Shown here piece by piece: positions 16,527 through 25,177 of a DNA stretch of 31,033 bases. Position numbers and translations under genes: made by a program. This stretch comes from an uncultured Lachnospiraceae bacterium (GTDB taxonomy: Bacteria; Bacillota; Clostridia; Lachnospirales; Lachnospiraceae), in NCBI GenBank assembly GCA_910585715.1, contig CAJUEX010000043.1, positions 1 to 31,033 on the forward strand, in the 5' to 3' direction. The notes beneath the pieces are model-generated. The model searched no databases. It saw nothing but the letters and a program-made list of their open reading frames with translations, and was not told where the DNA came from. How positions within the stretch are numbered: position 1 is the stretch's first letter; each line of letters begins with the position of its first letter.

Positions 16527-17903
16527 TCACTCCTTTAAATCTATAACTTCTTTTCCCATTGAATCTTCATTATAGGGGTTAAATTTTTCTTTTGCTGCCA
16601 ATAGGAAAGATTTAATATAGGTATTCCATCTTTCCTCACTAATAAATAACGCTGATATATTACCTGACCAAAAGATTCCCTTTTTCGTTAATTTCAATAC
16701 ATCCTCATCCCATTCTGCCAGTTGATGCTCAATAATCTGATTAATCCTCTCCTCATACCTGCTATAGTCCGGTATATCGCTTTTTTTAATTTTCATAAGA
16801 ATCGGGAAATACACCATTTTTCTGTCAAAATGCTGTTCTTTCTTGCAATGATATGCTAAATCTGACGGAAATTTATCATTTTTTATTTGTTCTAAATAAG
16901 TTTTAACATCACATACATTTTTATAGGCATATCCATCAATATATCCTCTGGAAGAAACCCCAATTCCAATTACATTGCCATTTTCCAGGTATACTTTATC
17001 GCCAATATGAATCTTTTCTTGTATTTTAGAGTATGTATTTGTTATGATTTGCCTATATCCGTTTTCCAACAGCCAACGGTCTCCTTCCTTAAACATTTTC
17101 ATCTGATTCTCATTAGAAGGAGTAATGTTAAAATATCCTTTTGTATGCACAAGCTTATCCAAATATGTATTCGGGAATACAGCCATATTGTAAATGTCTA
17201 TATGATATGGCTCCAGCTCTGTTACCTTTTTCAAATCATCTATAAAATCTTCGACTGATTGATTTGGAAGATTATACATCATATCAATACAATACTCATT
17301 TAATCCAGCTTTATTTAATATATCTATTCCATGATATATATCCGTAACAGTAGATTTGATATTCATGGATTTTCGAATATCCTCTTTAAATGTCTGGATT
17401 CCAAAGCTTATTCTATTAATTCCCAGGTCCAATAATCCTTTCGGATATTCTTCACACGTGATTGAATTAATTGAACCTTCCATCGTCCAGTTATCATTCA
17501 CGTCAATTTGAAAACAGCTCTTTATGGTTTCTACAATTCTTCTTAAATCATTAAGTGGAACTAAAAATGGATTTCCACCCCCAAAATGAACTGATTCTAT
17601 TTTTCTATCCTTTAAATATGGCCGTTCTGCATATTTTTTTATTTCATGTATGACAGCCTCAACATAATGACTTAGATATGTTTTATAATTGATTTGCCCA
17701 TGCAGCTTGTAATATGGGCAAAATACACAGCCCGAATCGCAAAATGGAATATGAATATATAGATTTGTGGGTACATTTTCTGCTTTTACCTGATTAAGAA
17801 ATTCAAAAAAATGATCATCATAATCCCTCGTATGCTGCATTTTTGTTAATTTAGGAAATACCCAGAAATCATCTAATCTCTCTTTTAAGTTTATCTCTGA
17901 CAT
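16527..17903 (-). CDS. HemN/HemW-like (class C-type) radical SAM enzyme
   Basis: 458 aa. The cluster motif CDSGCVFC (Cys55, 59, 62) is followed by Pro-Tyr, so the extra cysteine of true HemN is missing and the pattern resembles HemW and class C radical SAM methyltransferases. GGGNP at 108-112, EGSINSIT near 162 and NRISFGIQTF correspond to the SAM-binding elements of this group. A C-terminal HemN-type domain follows. Class C members in natural-product clusters methylate sp2 carbons (NosN-like) or build cyclopropanes (Jaw5, C10P). As the gene sits between queE and the ligase, a carbon insertion on a deazaguanine or polyketide intermediate is plausible. It is not part of heme synthesis by context. 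AAGGAGG precedes the ATG. Confidence 0.88.
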   Translation of the reverse strand: MSEINLKERLDDFWVFPKLTKMQHTRDYDDHFFEFLNQVKAENVPTNLYIHIPFCDSGCVFCPYYKLHGQINYKTYLSHYVEAVIHEIKKYAERPYLKDRKIESVHFGGGNPFLVPLNDLRRIVETIKSCFQIDVNDNWTMEGSINSITCEEYPKGLLDLGINRISFGIQTFKEDIRKSMNIKSTVTDIYHGIDILNKAGLNEYCIDMMYNLPNQSVEDFIDDLKKVTELEPYHIDIYNMAVFPNTYLDKLVHTKGYFNITPSNENQMKMFKEGDRWLLENGYRQIITNTYSKIQEKIHIGDKVYLENGNVIGIGVSSRGYIDGYAYKNVCDVKTYLEQIKNDKFPSDLAYHCKKEQHFDRKMVYFPILMKIKKSDIPDYSRYEERINQIIEHQLAEWDEDVLKLTKKGIFWSGNISALFISEERWNTYIKSFLLAAKEKFNPYNEDSMGKEVIDLKE

Positions 17904-17920
17904 AATTATTATCCTCCTCC

Positions 17921-18616
17921 TTAACCTTCCTTTTCATTGTTCCAAACTTGTAATTGAAGCCTATTGGCATATCTTAAATTGTTTTTTACACATAATCTTA
18001 TCAATTCTTTTTGAACAAAATATAATTGCTCCCTGGAATCTGCTAAAGGCATTATCATAACTTTGGTCGAATCGTATTCGCCAATAAGTTTCAATATATT
18101 TTTCACTTCATCAATATCACTTTGTAAACCTCTGCAAACAAATTTTATTTGATAGTTATTATTTTGAATATAATGTTTAATGGCGTTAATATTTATGCGT
18201 TGTTTATTATATTCGGCCAGCTTATCCTCATCTTGTTTCGTAAAAGGTACTGAATTTGATAACTTAGGACTCATACTGACAAGATTGCAATCCAAATCTA
18301 TTATATTAGTGGCATTGGTTTCAACTGTTACATAATAACCATTGTCCTTCAATATTTTGATAAGTTCATTCAGATTTGTATTAATAGTAGGTTCACCTCC
18401 CGTTATGATTATATGGGAGCAATTATAACCTTGCAGCACCTTCAGCAACATTTCATCTGTATATTCAATCCCTTTATTATCTTTTAATAACATTTGTGTA
18501 TCACACCATTTGCAATTCAGGTTACAGCCAGTTAATCGAAGAATAACAGATGGCATTCCTTGCAGATTACCTTCTCCCTGTATAGATTGAAAAAGCTCAC
18601 ATATATTTATTGTCAT
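17921..18616 (-). CDS. queE: 7-carboxy-7-deazaguanine synthase QueE
   Basis: 231 aa from the ATG at 18616, chosen because AGGGAGG lies 5 bp before it; an upstream in-frame ATG adds eight residues without a site. Motifs: FQSIQGEG, the compact cluster CNLNCKWC (Cys31, 35, 38), TGGEPT, and the C-terminal NRLQLQVWN. These mark QueE, a radical SAM enzyme that contracts 6-carboxytetrahydropterin to CDG. Its substrate is made by FolE2 and QueD encoded 3 kb further down the same operon, so a full GTP-to-CDG route is present. QueC, which would make preQ0, is not in the window, so CDG itself is the predicted building block. Confidence 0.95.
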   Translation of the reverse strand: MTINICELFQSIQGEGNLQGMPSVILRLTGCNLNCKWCDTQMLLKDNKGIEYTDEMLLKVLQGYNCSHIIITGGEPTINTNLNELIKILKDNGYYVTVETNATNIIDLDCNLVSMSPKLSNSVPFTKQDEDKLAEYNKQRININAIKHYIQNNNYQIKFVCRGLQSDIDEVKNILKLIGEYDSTKVMIMPLADSREQLYFVQKELIRLCVKNNLRYANRLQLQVWNNEKEG

Positions 18617-18651
18617 AATATCCTCCCTGTTTTCATGCACTAATCACATTT

Positions 18652-19128
18652 TTAACGAAACAGCTTTAAAAATTTATTTTTTTCTTTCCACATATTCAGC
18701 AATTCCATACATTCATCTTTTAATATCCCGGATTTAATTTCTATTTCATAAGGAAATTTCTCTTTCAGCACTTCAATGGAAATATTAACTTCATGAAAGC
18801 CTAACTCATTTGAATCACTAACCGACGTACCATATACTAATTTAGGAATTTGAACCCAGTTAATTGCGCCCATGCACATAATACAAGGCTCTGTAGTAGT
18901 ATATATGACAGATTCTTTTAATTGTCTTGCTCCAATTGTACTGATAAATCGATTAATTGCATTGAGCTCTGCATGTCGCAGGGGATTCCTTTCTGAGAAA
19001 CCAGTATTTGCTTCTATTACCATTTCATTCCGGTAGGCAATACAGCAGCCAAACGGATATTCATTCCTGATTAAATTTTGTTTAGCGGCAAGTATTGCCT
19101 TCATCATATAAAATTCATCATTGCTCAT
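18652..19128 (-). CDS. Cytidine/guanine-deaminase-superfamily zinc hydrolase
   Basis: 158 aa. Zinc-site motifs are HAEL (His52, Glu54) and PCIMC (Cys82, Cys85), followed by AINWVQIPKLVYGTS, as in guanine deaminases (GuaD) and TadA-like enzymes. The length and the tail after SDSNELGF fit GuaD-like proteins better than TadA. In context, next to queE, it may deaminate the 2-amino-pyrimidinone ring of a deazaguanine intermediate, or a pterin. Ordinary guanine salvage is the alternative. The ribosome site is weak (GGTGAAG). It lies 31 bp after the PKS gene and 35 bp before the queE start, hence in the same transcript. Confidence 0.85.
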   Translation of the reverse strand: MSNDEFYMMKAILAAKQNLIRNEYPFGCCIAYRNEMVIEANTGFSERNPLRHAELNAINRFISTIGARQLKESVIYTTTEPCIMCMGAINWVQIPKLVYGTSVSDSNELGFHEVNISIEVLKEKFPYEIEIKSGILKDECMELLNMWKEKNKFLKLFR

Positions 19129-19159
19129 TTTGCTTCACCATATACCGCATAATTTAAAA

Positions 19160-22100
19160 TTAACCGCAGTTTTCTGCTAAACTTTGAATCGTCTGATACT
19201 TTATAATATCCAATGGGGTTAAATTTATATTATGACTTTCTAACTTAACGCAGATTTTCACAGCCGATATGGAATCACCCCCCAGTTCAAAAAAATTGGT
19301 AGTAATATTAAGATTGTCATAACCCAGCACAGAGTGGTATGCTTCTGCTATCTTTTGCTCTGTTTCTGAATAGAACCCGGTTTTTCTGCCATGCAATTTC
19401 ACATATTCAGCAGGCTTTTCCTTCTTGCCTGTATCTGCCTTTCTTTCTTCCCTGCTTTGAATCTTCGCTTTAATATCATCTGTAAATTTAAATGGCAGGT
19501 AATCAATGAGTTCATAAATCTTACTCGTATAATTAACCTGTCCAACAATAACTCTATTAATCTTTTTAAAAAGTAAACACCGGAAAGCATCCAATCCCAT
19601 TTGGAGAGGTAGTTTTTTAAATAGGGATTTGTCTTCCTGGTTCATCAGATTTTGAGCGAGACCAATATCCAGCCACTCCGACCAGCTAATGACTTTTGAT
19701 ACACGATTATTGTGACACCTGTACTCTGAAAATGCTTCTAAATAGGAATTGGCCGCAACGTAACTGCTTGTTCCATTTCCGGAAACCAGAGTCATAACAG
19801 ATGAAAACAGTATGAAAAAGTCTAAATTATCTTTTTCTGTAAGCGTATCCAAAATACTCGTCCCATAAACTTTAGGTTTAAGCGAATTCTTTAACTCATC
19901 TATACTTTGATCTTTAATCTGTTTCCCGCAGTCATCAACTGCGCAGTGAATCACTCCTCTTATTGGTCCTATCTCATTACGAATTTGTTCTAAAGTTATT
20001 TTTGTTTGTTCATAATCTGATATATCACAAGAAAAGAAATGTATTTTAGAACCGTTTTTCTCCATCTCCATAAAATGCTCTAACTGATTTCGTAAATTTT
20101 CATCTTTTGTTTTCAGATATGTTTTTTCCCAGAATCTATGCTCTAAAAATTTTGACCGGCTAATAATGACTATATTTACATTTTCGTTCATAAATAACTT
20201 ACAGATTCTTCGCCCTATTCTACCCAAACCACCAATCAATACATATGCCGCATCAGATCTGAGCATAAAATTACAATCTTCGATCTTATCCCAATCAATT
20301 TCTTCAATTTTTTCTACATATCTTCTATTGTCTCTATAACTAACTAAAAAGTCACTATTTTGATAGCTGATTTCATTTATTATATTTTTAACAGTCCCAT
20401 TATTATCTAAATCAATGCATCTGCAATGCAGCAAAGGAATTTCCCAATTTACTGTTTTTATAAATCCTATTAATGCCCCATAGCCTGGATTTAGTGTTTT
20501 TTCTCTTCCAGTAATTGTATATGTGTTTTCCGTAATGATATAAACTTCTGTTTTATGAGATACCGTATCCACCAGCGCCTGAACCAAACTGTAAAATCTA
20601 TACAGTCCAATATTTAGAACTCTCTCCGTTTCTTCCAACGGATTTAAGTCTACATCATTATTTAAAAAGCAGTTATAAATAATATGGGTAATGTTGCAGT
20701 CGATTAATTCCTGATACAATTTCTCATAATGTTCTTTATCATCTCCTATCAGGTAATGATTCGTATTTATCTTTTCATAATGGTCACCATACTCAATCAG
20801 AATAACATTTGCATATTGCATCTTTAACCGCCCGAGCAACTCAGATACAAAAATACTATTGTTAGTAAAAATCATACAATTACTATTAATATCATACGGA
20901 ATCAACGATTGAGTAATATCACTTTTTTCCCATATTGGTTTGAAATATAAATTACTTTGCTCTAATGTCGTTTTACTGTATTTAGGAATATCAAACCAAC
21001 ACCTGTCCTTTTTGAACGGATATACAGGTATGCTCAGTTTTTTCCCTTTATAACCTTTGTATATTTCTTTCCAGGGAATCTCTTCTCCTAACACATAGGT
21101 CTGTCCTAATGCTTTTATACATTCTTTATCATAAAAAAATCTATCAATAACGACCTTCCAATCTTCTGCTTTTATTTTAACATATGGGTCACCTTGAGCG
21201 ATTTCCGTTTCATATCCCGGAATCTGAGTGGTAATCCATATATCCTCATTCATTAATGAAAGCCTTCCCTGTTCATTAAAAGGCACATTATGGTCAGTTA
21301 TCATATCCCCCAGCATTTTTAACCTATGCTTCAGCATTGTAAGGTCTGATACACCAATCGCTGCACGGTATTTCATATCCTTTCTTCCTGTATTGACTGT
21401 GTAACAGAAATCATACAAATTGATATTGCTATTATAGTCAAGAAATCTAATATAATTTACAATAAGATTTTCTAATGATTCCATTGATGCAGCAGATATG
21501 GTAAATAATAAATATGCATATGTGTAATGTATATTTTTTTGAAAATCCGGTGCTTCCTCTAAGACAATATGACAATTTGTTCCACTTATACCAAATGCAC
21601 TTACTCCACATCTTCTTGGATAAGTTCCTTCCCATTGATTAAGCCTGCTGTTTACATAAACAGAAGAATTCACAAAATCAATCTTACTATTGGGCATTTT
21701 GAAATGGATGCTCGCCGGAATCTGTCTGTTCTTAAGTGATAAAGCTGATTTAATAATGCTTGCCATTCCCGCAGCTCCTATTGTATGACCAATATTGGAT
21801 TTAACGGAACCTACTCCACAAAATTGTTTTTTTGATGTAAAGTGCCTGAATGCTCTATTAATTCCTGATATCTCTGTTGGATCACCCAGTTTTGTTGCTG
21901 TGCCATGAGCCTCGATATAAGAAATAGTTTCCGGTTCAATCCCTGCCCTCTTCCATGCTTCAACTAAAACCATTTCCTGCGCCAAAACATTAGGTGCCGT
22001 AATTCCAATAGACTTTCCATCCTGATTAACAGCACTTGACTTAATTATCGCATATATATTATCCTTATCCTGAACAGCCTTACTAAGAGGCTTTAATAAG

Positions 22101-22876
22101 ATTGCTCCTGCCCCTTCCCCCTGACCTACTCCATCGCAGGACTCATCAAACGTCTTGGCTTTTCCATCTGCTGCAACAATACCAATCGAATTGACAATTT
22201 GATTGCTAATTGGCAAGGTAAATATATTTATGCCATTGACAATAGCCCAATCGCAATCCCCATTATGGATGCTTTCACATGCAACATGTACAGCAGTCAA
22301 GGAAGAAGAACAAGATGTATCAATTAATATTGCCGGTCCATGTAAATTTAAAAAATAAGAAAGCCTGGCTGGTAACATTGCAGGCAAATTTCCGGCAAAA
22401 GAGTCATTTGCCAGTTCCGGATCTGTATCCATAATTAGATTTTGATAGGCCTTACATGTATATTCCGTAGGACATCCAGTGAAAATGCCGACTTTTTCAT
22501 CAAAGAAGTCATCAACGGAATAACCCGAATCCTCAATTACCTGATAGGATATCTCCAATAATAATCTTTGGTTCGGATCCATGATAGCAGCCTCTTTGGG
22601 CGGTATTCGAAAGAATTTATAATCAAATTTATCTATTTCTTTTAAATATGCAGCCTTTCTATAATACCTCTGTCCTGAATCCACCCGCATGTAATCTAAA
22701 TACTCCTCTATATCTCTTTTTCTTTCATCAGGACATTCTGTAACACAATCCCGCCCATATTTTAAATTATTCCAGAATTCATCAATATTGTCCGCTTGAG
22801 AAAATTTTGCTGCCATTCCAATAATTGCAATTTCCTTATATGTATTTTTTGAATATTGATTCGATATATCACTCAT
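19160..22876 (-). CDS. Type I polyketide synthase module KS-KR-ACP, AT-less
   Basis: 1238 aa. KS at 11-440 has the full triad: Cys189 in DTSCSSSL, His324 in EAHGTATK, His364 in NIGHTIG. No acyltransferase follows; residues 450-630 are a KS-linker remnant ending in the usual VYPFKKDRCW. The KR spans about 640-1110 with NADPH motif GGLGRIG (882-888), VDD at about 980-982, Ser1026, Tyr1039 and Asn1043, so it should be active; VDD may correspond to the LDD of B-type reductases. The C-terminal ACP has LGGDSIS with Ser1202. No DH, ER, MT or TE domain is seen. The gene overlaps the discrete AT gene by 8 bp, consistent with trans loading. It performs one ketide extension and ketoreduction, perhaps with hydroxymalonyl. 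Confidence 0.95.
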   Translation of the reverse strand: MSDISNQYSKNTYKEIAIIGMAAKFSQADNIDEFWNNLKYGRDCVTECPDERKRDIEEYLDYMRVDSGQRYYRKAAYLKEIDKFDYKFFRIPPKEAAIMDPNQRLLLEISYQVIEDSGYSVDDFFDEKVGIFTGCPTEYTCKAYQNLIMDTDPELANDSFAGNLPAMLPARLSYFLNLHGPAILIDTSCSSSLTAVHVACESIHNGDCDWAIVNGINIFTLPISNQIVNSIGIVAADGKAKTFDESCDGVGQGEGAGAILLKPLSKAVQDKDNIYAIIKSSAVNQDGKSIGITAPNVLAQEMVLVEAWKRAGIEPETISYIEAHGTATKLGDPTEISGINRAFRHFTSKKQFCGVGSVKSNIGHTIGAAGMASIIKSALSLKNRQIPASIHFKMPNSKIDFVNSSVYVNSRLNQWEGTYPRRCGVSAFGISGTNCHIVLEEAPDFQKNIHYTYAYLLFTISAASMESLENLIVNYIRFLDYNSNINLYDFCYTVNTGRKDMKYRAAIGVSDLTMLKHRLKMLGDMITDHNVPFNEQGRLSLMNEDIWITTQIPGYETEIAQGDPYVKIKAEDWKVVIDRFFYDKECIKALGQTYVLGEEIPWKEIYKGYKGKKLSIPVYPFKKDRCWFDIPKYSKTTLEQSNLYFKPIWEKSDITQSLIPYDINSNCMIFTNNSIFVSELLGRLKMQYANVILIEYGDHYEKINTNHYLIGDDKEHYEKLYQELIDCNITHIIYNCFLNNDVDLNPLEETERVLNIGLYRFYSLVQALVDTVSHKTEVYIITENTYTITGREKTLNPGYGALIGFIKTVNWEIPLLHCRCIDLDNNGTVKNIINEISYQNSDFLVSYRDNRRYVEKIEEIDWDKIEDCNFMLRSDAAYVLIGGLGRIGRRICKLFMNENVNIVIISRSKFLEHRFWEKTYLKTKDENLRNQLEHFMEMEKNGSKIHFFSCDISDYEQTKITLEQIRNEIGPIRGVIHCAVDDCGKQIKDQSIDELKNSLKPKVYGTSILDTLTEKDNLDFFILFSSVMTLVSGNGTSSYVAANSYLEAFSEYRCHNNRVSKVISWSEWLDIGLAQNLMNQEDKSLFKKLPLQMGLDAFRCLLFKKINRVIVGQVNYTSKIYELIDYLPFKFTDDIKAKIQSREERKADTGKKEKPAEYVKLHGRKTGFYSETEQKIAEAYHSVLGYDNLNITTNFFELGGDSISAVKICVKLESHNINLTPLDIIKYQTIQSLAENCG

Positions 22877-24158
22877 ATTGCCCGATCATCCCTTCATTAA
22901 TATAGGCTTCAAAAAGATCAAATAAACCCGTCTTATATAATAATTCTTTTATTAGCAAGTATTGTTTATCCGCACTGATTTTTTTTGCCTTCAAAGCTCT
23001 TAGTAATAATTTCAAAGACATATCCATCTCTTCATAATTTGCTCCACAATTATCACAGCTGAGGTTTCGCTGTATACAGATTAACTTGTTATAAGTTTCT
23101 ACAACATTTTTCTGGTAATCTTCCTGAATCCAGTTGCTATTTTTTGTACTTGCTATACTTGAGATACACAGTTTAATGAGATCATTTCTATTTTCTTTTG
23201 TATTATTACTAATACAGTTTCCAATAGATGTTATGATTTTTTCAATATATGCTCTGTCACTATTATCATCATAAGAATAAACATCCACATTCAGATTATT
23301 GGTCATTAACAAGTTTCGAATGACAGTCTGTGGCTTCATTTCGATTATATATCTTATATTTTGATCAGAAATATATTCTATGCTTTCTTTCCATCTGACA
23401 GTTTTAACTAATTGTTGTGATAAATAATGTGGAATATCATTTTTATCCTTATATGGAAGTGCGTTTAAATTAGCTATAACCGGATATTGAAATGGGTAAT
23501 ATGTATATTGAAGCAATTCTTCCAACAATTCCTGCTTTACAGGATTCATTAATGAACAATGAAATGGATTCGTGGTATTAATTCTCATTACACGGCCACC
23601 CAATTTTTTTAATTGTTCAACAGCCTTGTCTACAGCCTTATTATTTCCTGAGATTACAATTTGTTCATCTGAATTTACATTAGACACTTCTACAATATGA
23701 TTTTTGCCAGATATATTATGGCAGATATCTTCTATTATAGATAAACCCAATCCCATAATTGCAATCATATAACCGTTCTCTATCACTGCTGATCCCATTA
23801 ATTTTTCTCGCTTATGAGATATTTTTACAGCATCTTTAAAATCAATGGCTCCTGAACAGACTAAAGCAGAGATTTCCCCTAAGCTGTCACCTAATAAATA
23901 CACCGGCTTTTGTTGGGCCTCTTGCATTAGTACCCTGTATGATGCAACACTTGTTGTTAATATGGCTGGCTGTACAATATCATTTTTTAATAATTCGTTA
24001 ATATCACCTTCAAAACATAGTTTACATAAATCGTAACCAAGTATATCACATGCCTCATCAAATGTTTCTCTAGCCACTTTGTTATGTGTATATAAGTCTT
24101 TTCCCATACCTATATACTGTGAGCCCTGCCCCGGAAAAGCAATTGCATATTCTTTCAT
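22869..24158 (-). CDS. Discrete acyltransferase (trans-AT, FabD family) with C-terminal extension
   Basis: 429 aa, longer than a simple FabD (about 300). FPGQGSQ begins at residue 8, the nucleophile motif is GDSLGE with Ser92 (Asp replaces the usual His of GHSLG), Arg117 occupies the carboxylate-binding position, and His200 lies in NPFH where malonyl enzymes have AFH. Arg117 suggests a dicarboxylic acyl donor. Residues about 315-429 form an additional helical region with a CDNC pair that I cannot assign; it might be a docking domain. It overlaps the AT-less PKS gene by 8 bp, so it most likely loads that module, either from malonyl-CoA or from the hydroxymalonyl carrier. AGGAGGG precedes the ATG. 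Confidence 0.92.
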   Translation of the reverse strand: MKEYAIAFPGQGSQYIGMGKDLYTHNKVARETFDEACDILGYDLCKLCFEGDINELLKNDIVQPAILTTSVASYRVLMQEAQQKPVYLLGDSLGEISALVCSGAIDFKDAVKISHKREKLMGSAVIENGYMIAIMGLGLSIIEDICHNISGKNHIVEVSNVNSDEQIVISGNNKAVDKAVEQLKKLGGRVMRINTTNPFHCSLMNPVKQELLEELLQYTYYPFQYPVIANLNALPYKDKNDIPHYLSQQLVKTVRWKESIEYISDQNIRYIIEMKPQTVIRNLLMTNNLNVDVYSYDDNSDRAYIEKIITSIGNCISNNTKENRNDLIKLCISSIASTKNSNWIQEDYQKNVVETYNKLICIQRNLSCDNCGANYEEMDMSLKLLLRALKAKKISADKQYLLIKELLYKTGLFDLFEAYINEGMIGQYE

Positions 24159-24187
24159 AACTTCTTTTCTCCCTCCTTCTGCATTTC

Positions 24188-25177
24188 TTATTCATGAACT
24201 CCTGTATTATCTCCTTGCAGCAAGTGCAGCGCTTCTTCAATTACCTCAGTAACATCCCCAATTAATACATAATCTGAATAATCTATGATTTGTGCTTGTT
24301 CATCAATATTAATTGAAATAATATTTTTAGCATTCTTCAGGCCGACAACATGCTGGCTTGCTCCTGAAATACCAAATGCTACATAGATTTTTGGTGATAT
24401 ACTTATTCCAGATTGTCCTATCTGGTATTCTTCCTCTATCAGATTATCTTCTACGCTTGCCCTTGTACCACCAATTTTAGCGGAACATTTTTCTGCCAAT
24501 ACTTTTAATTTATCAAGAATTTTCAATGAGCTGATTCCTCTTCCAAATCCAAATACAATATCAGCAGTATCAATATTATAATCACTTTGATTTTTGTATA
24601 GAGACCGATTAATTATTTTGTACTGAAACTTTGAATCCACTTCCCCATCTGTACTGAAAAATTCAATTATTTCTCCATCCTGATACTTACTATCCCCGAT
24701 AATCTGAAAAGCATTTTTTTTAATCGTGCACATTTGATAATCTGTATTCTTACATACTATTTTTGCAATCACAGAATCATTTACAGCAGTACGTGAAAAT
24801 ATAAATTTGCCGCCACCTTTATATTCAATATCAATACAGTCTGCCGTTAGGCCTCCTCCTAATTTTGTTGCTAATATAGCAGCCAGTTCTTTTCCTTCAT
24901 ACGAATCTAAGAAAGTAATCAGACTAATCTTATTTTTCATAATTAATTTTTCACAAATAGAAATAGCAGACTGTTCGCTAATACCATATATAACCTTATG
25001 GGCACCACTTTCTATCATGTTACTTAAAATATTGAAATCAAAAGGTCCAATGCAGATTACAAACACAGTTCCTGAAGTTTGCCGGGCTAATATTCTCAAT
25101 TTCCAAACAATACTAAATATATCCGCTGGTTCAGACTTATTTCCACAAATAATTGCAGAATTCACAAAATCATTCAT
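24188..25177 (-). CDS. etfA: Electron transfer flavoprotein alpha subunit
   Basis: 329 aa. The C-terminal FAD domain carries the ETF-alpha signature from residue 253 (IGQSG..ISPKIYVAFGISGASQH), preceded by GTRASVED. The N-terminal half has the nucleotide-binding-like alpha/beta fold with KELAAILATKLGGG. Together with EtfB it takes electrons from an acyl-CoA dehydrogenase. The ATG overlaps the etfB stop (ATGA), so the two are coupled. A dedicated ETF beside an acyl-CoA dehydrogenase at the operon start means the oxidation in this pathway has its own electron outlet. No extra ferredoxin or bifurcation domain is visible. Confidence 0.95.
   Translation of the reverse strand: MNDFVNSAIICGNKSEPADIFSIVWKLRILARQTSGTVFVICIGPFDFNILSNMIESGAHKVIYGISEQSAISICEKLIMKNKISLITFLDSYEGKELAAILATKLGGGLTADCIDIEYKGGGKFIFSRTAVNDSVIAKIVCKNTDYQMCTIKKNAFQIIGDSKYQDGEIIEFFSTDGEVDSKFQYKIINRSLYKNQSDYNIDTADIVFGFGRGISSLKILDKLKVLAEKCSAKIGGTRASVEDNLIEEEYQIGQSGISISPKIYVAFGISGASQHVVGLKNAKNIISINIDEQAQIIDYSDYVLIGDVTEVIEEALHLLQGDNTGVHE

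Noticed and set aside
16527..17903. Heme biosynthesis HemN/HemZ
   Set aside because: The fourth cysteine of true HemN is absent and no heme gene is near; a secondary-metabolism class C-type enzyme fits better.
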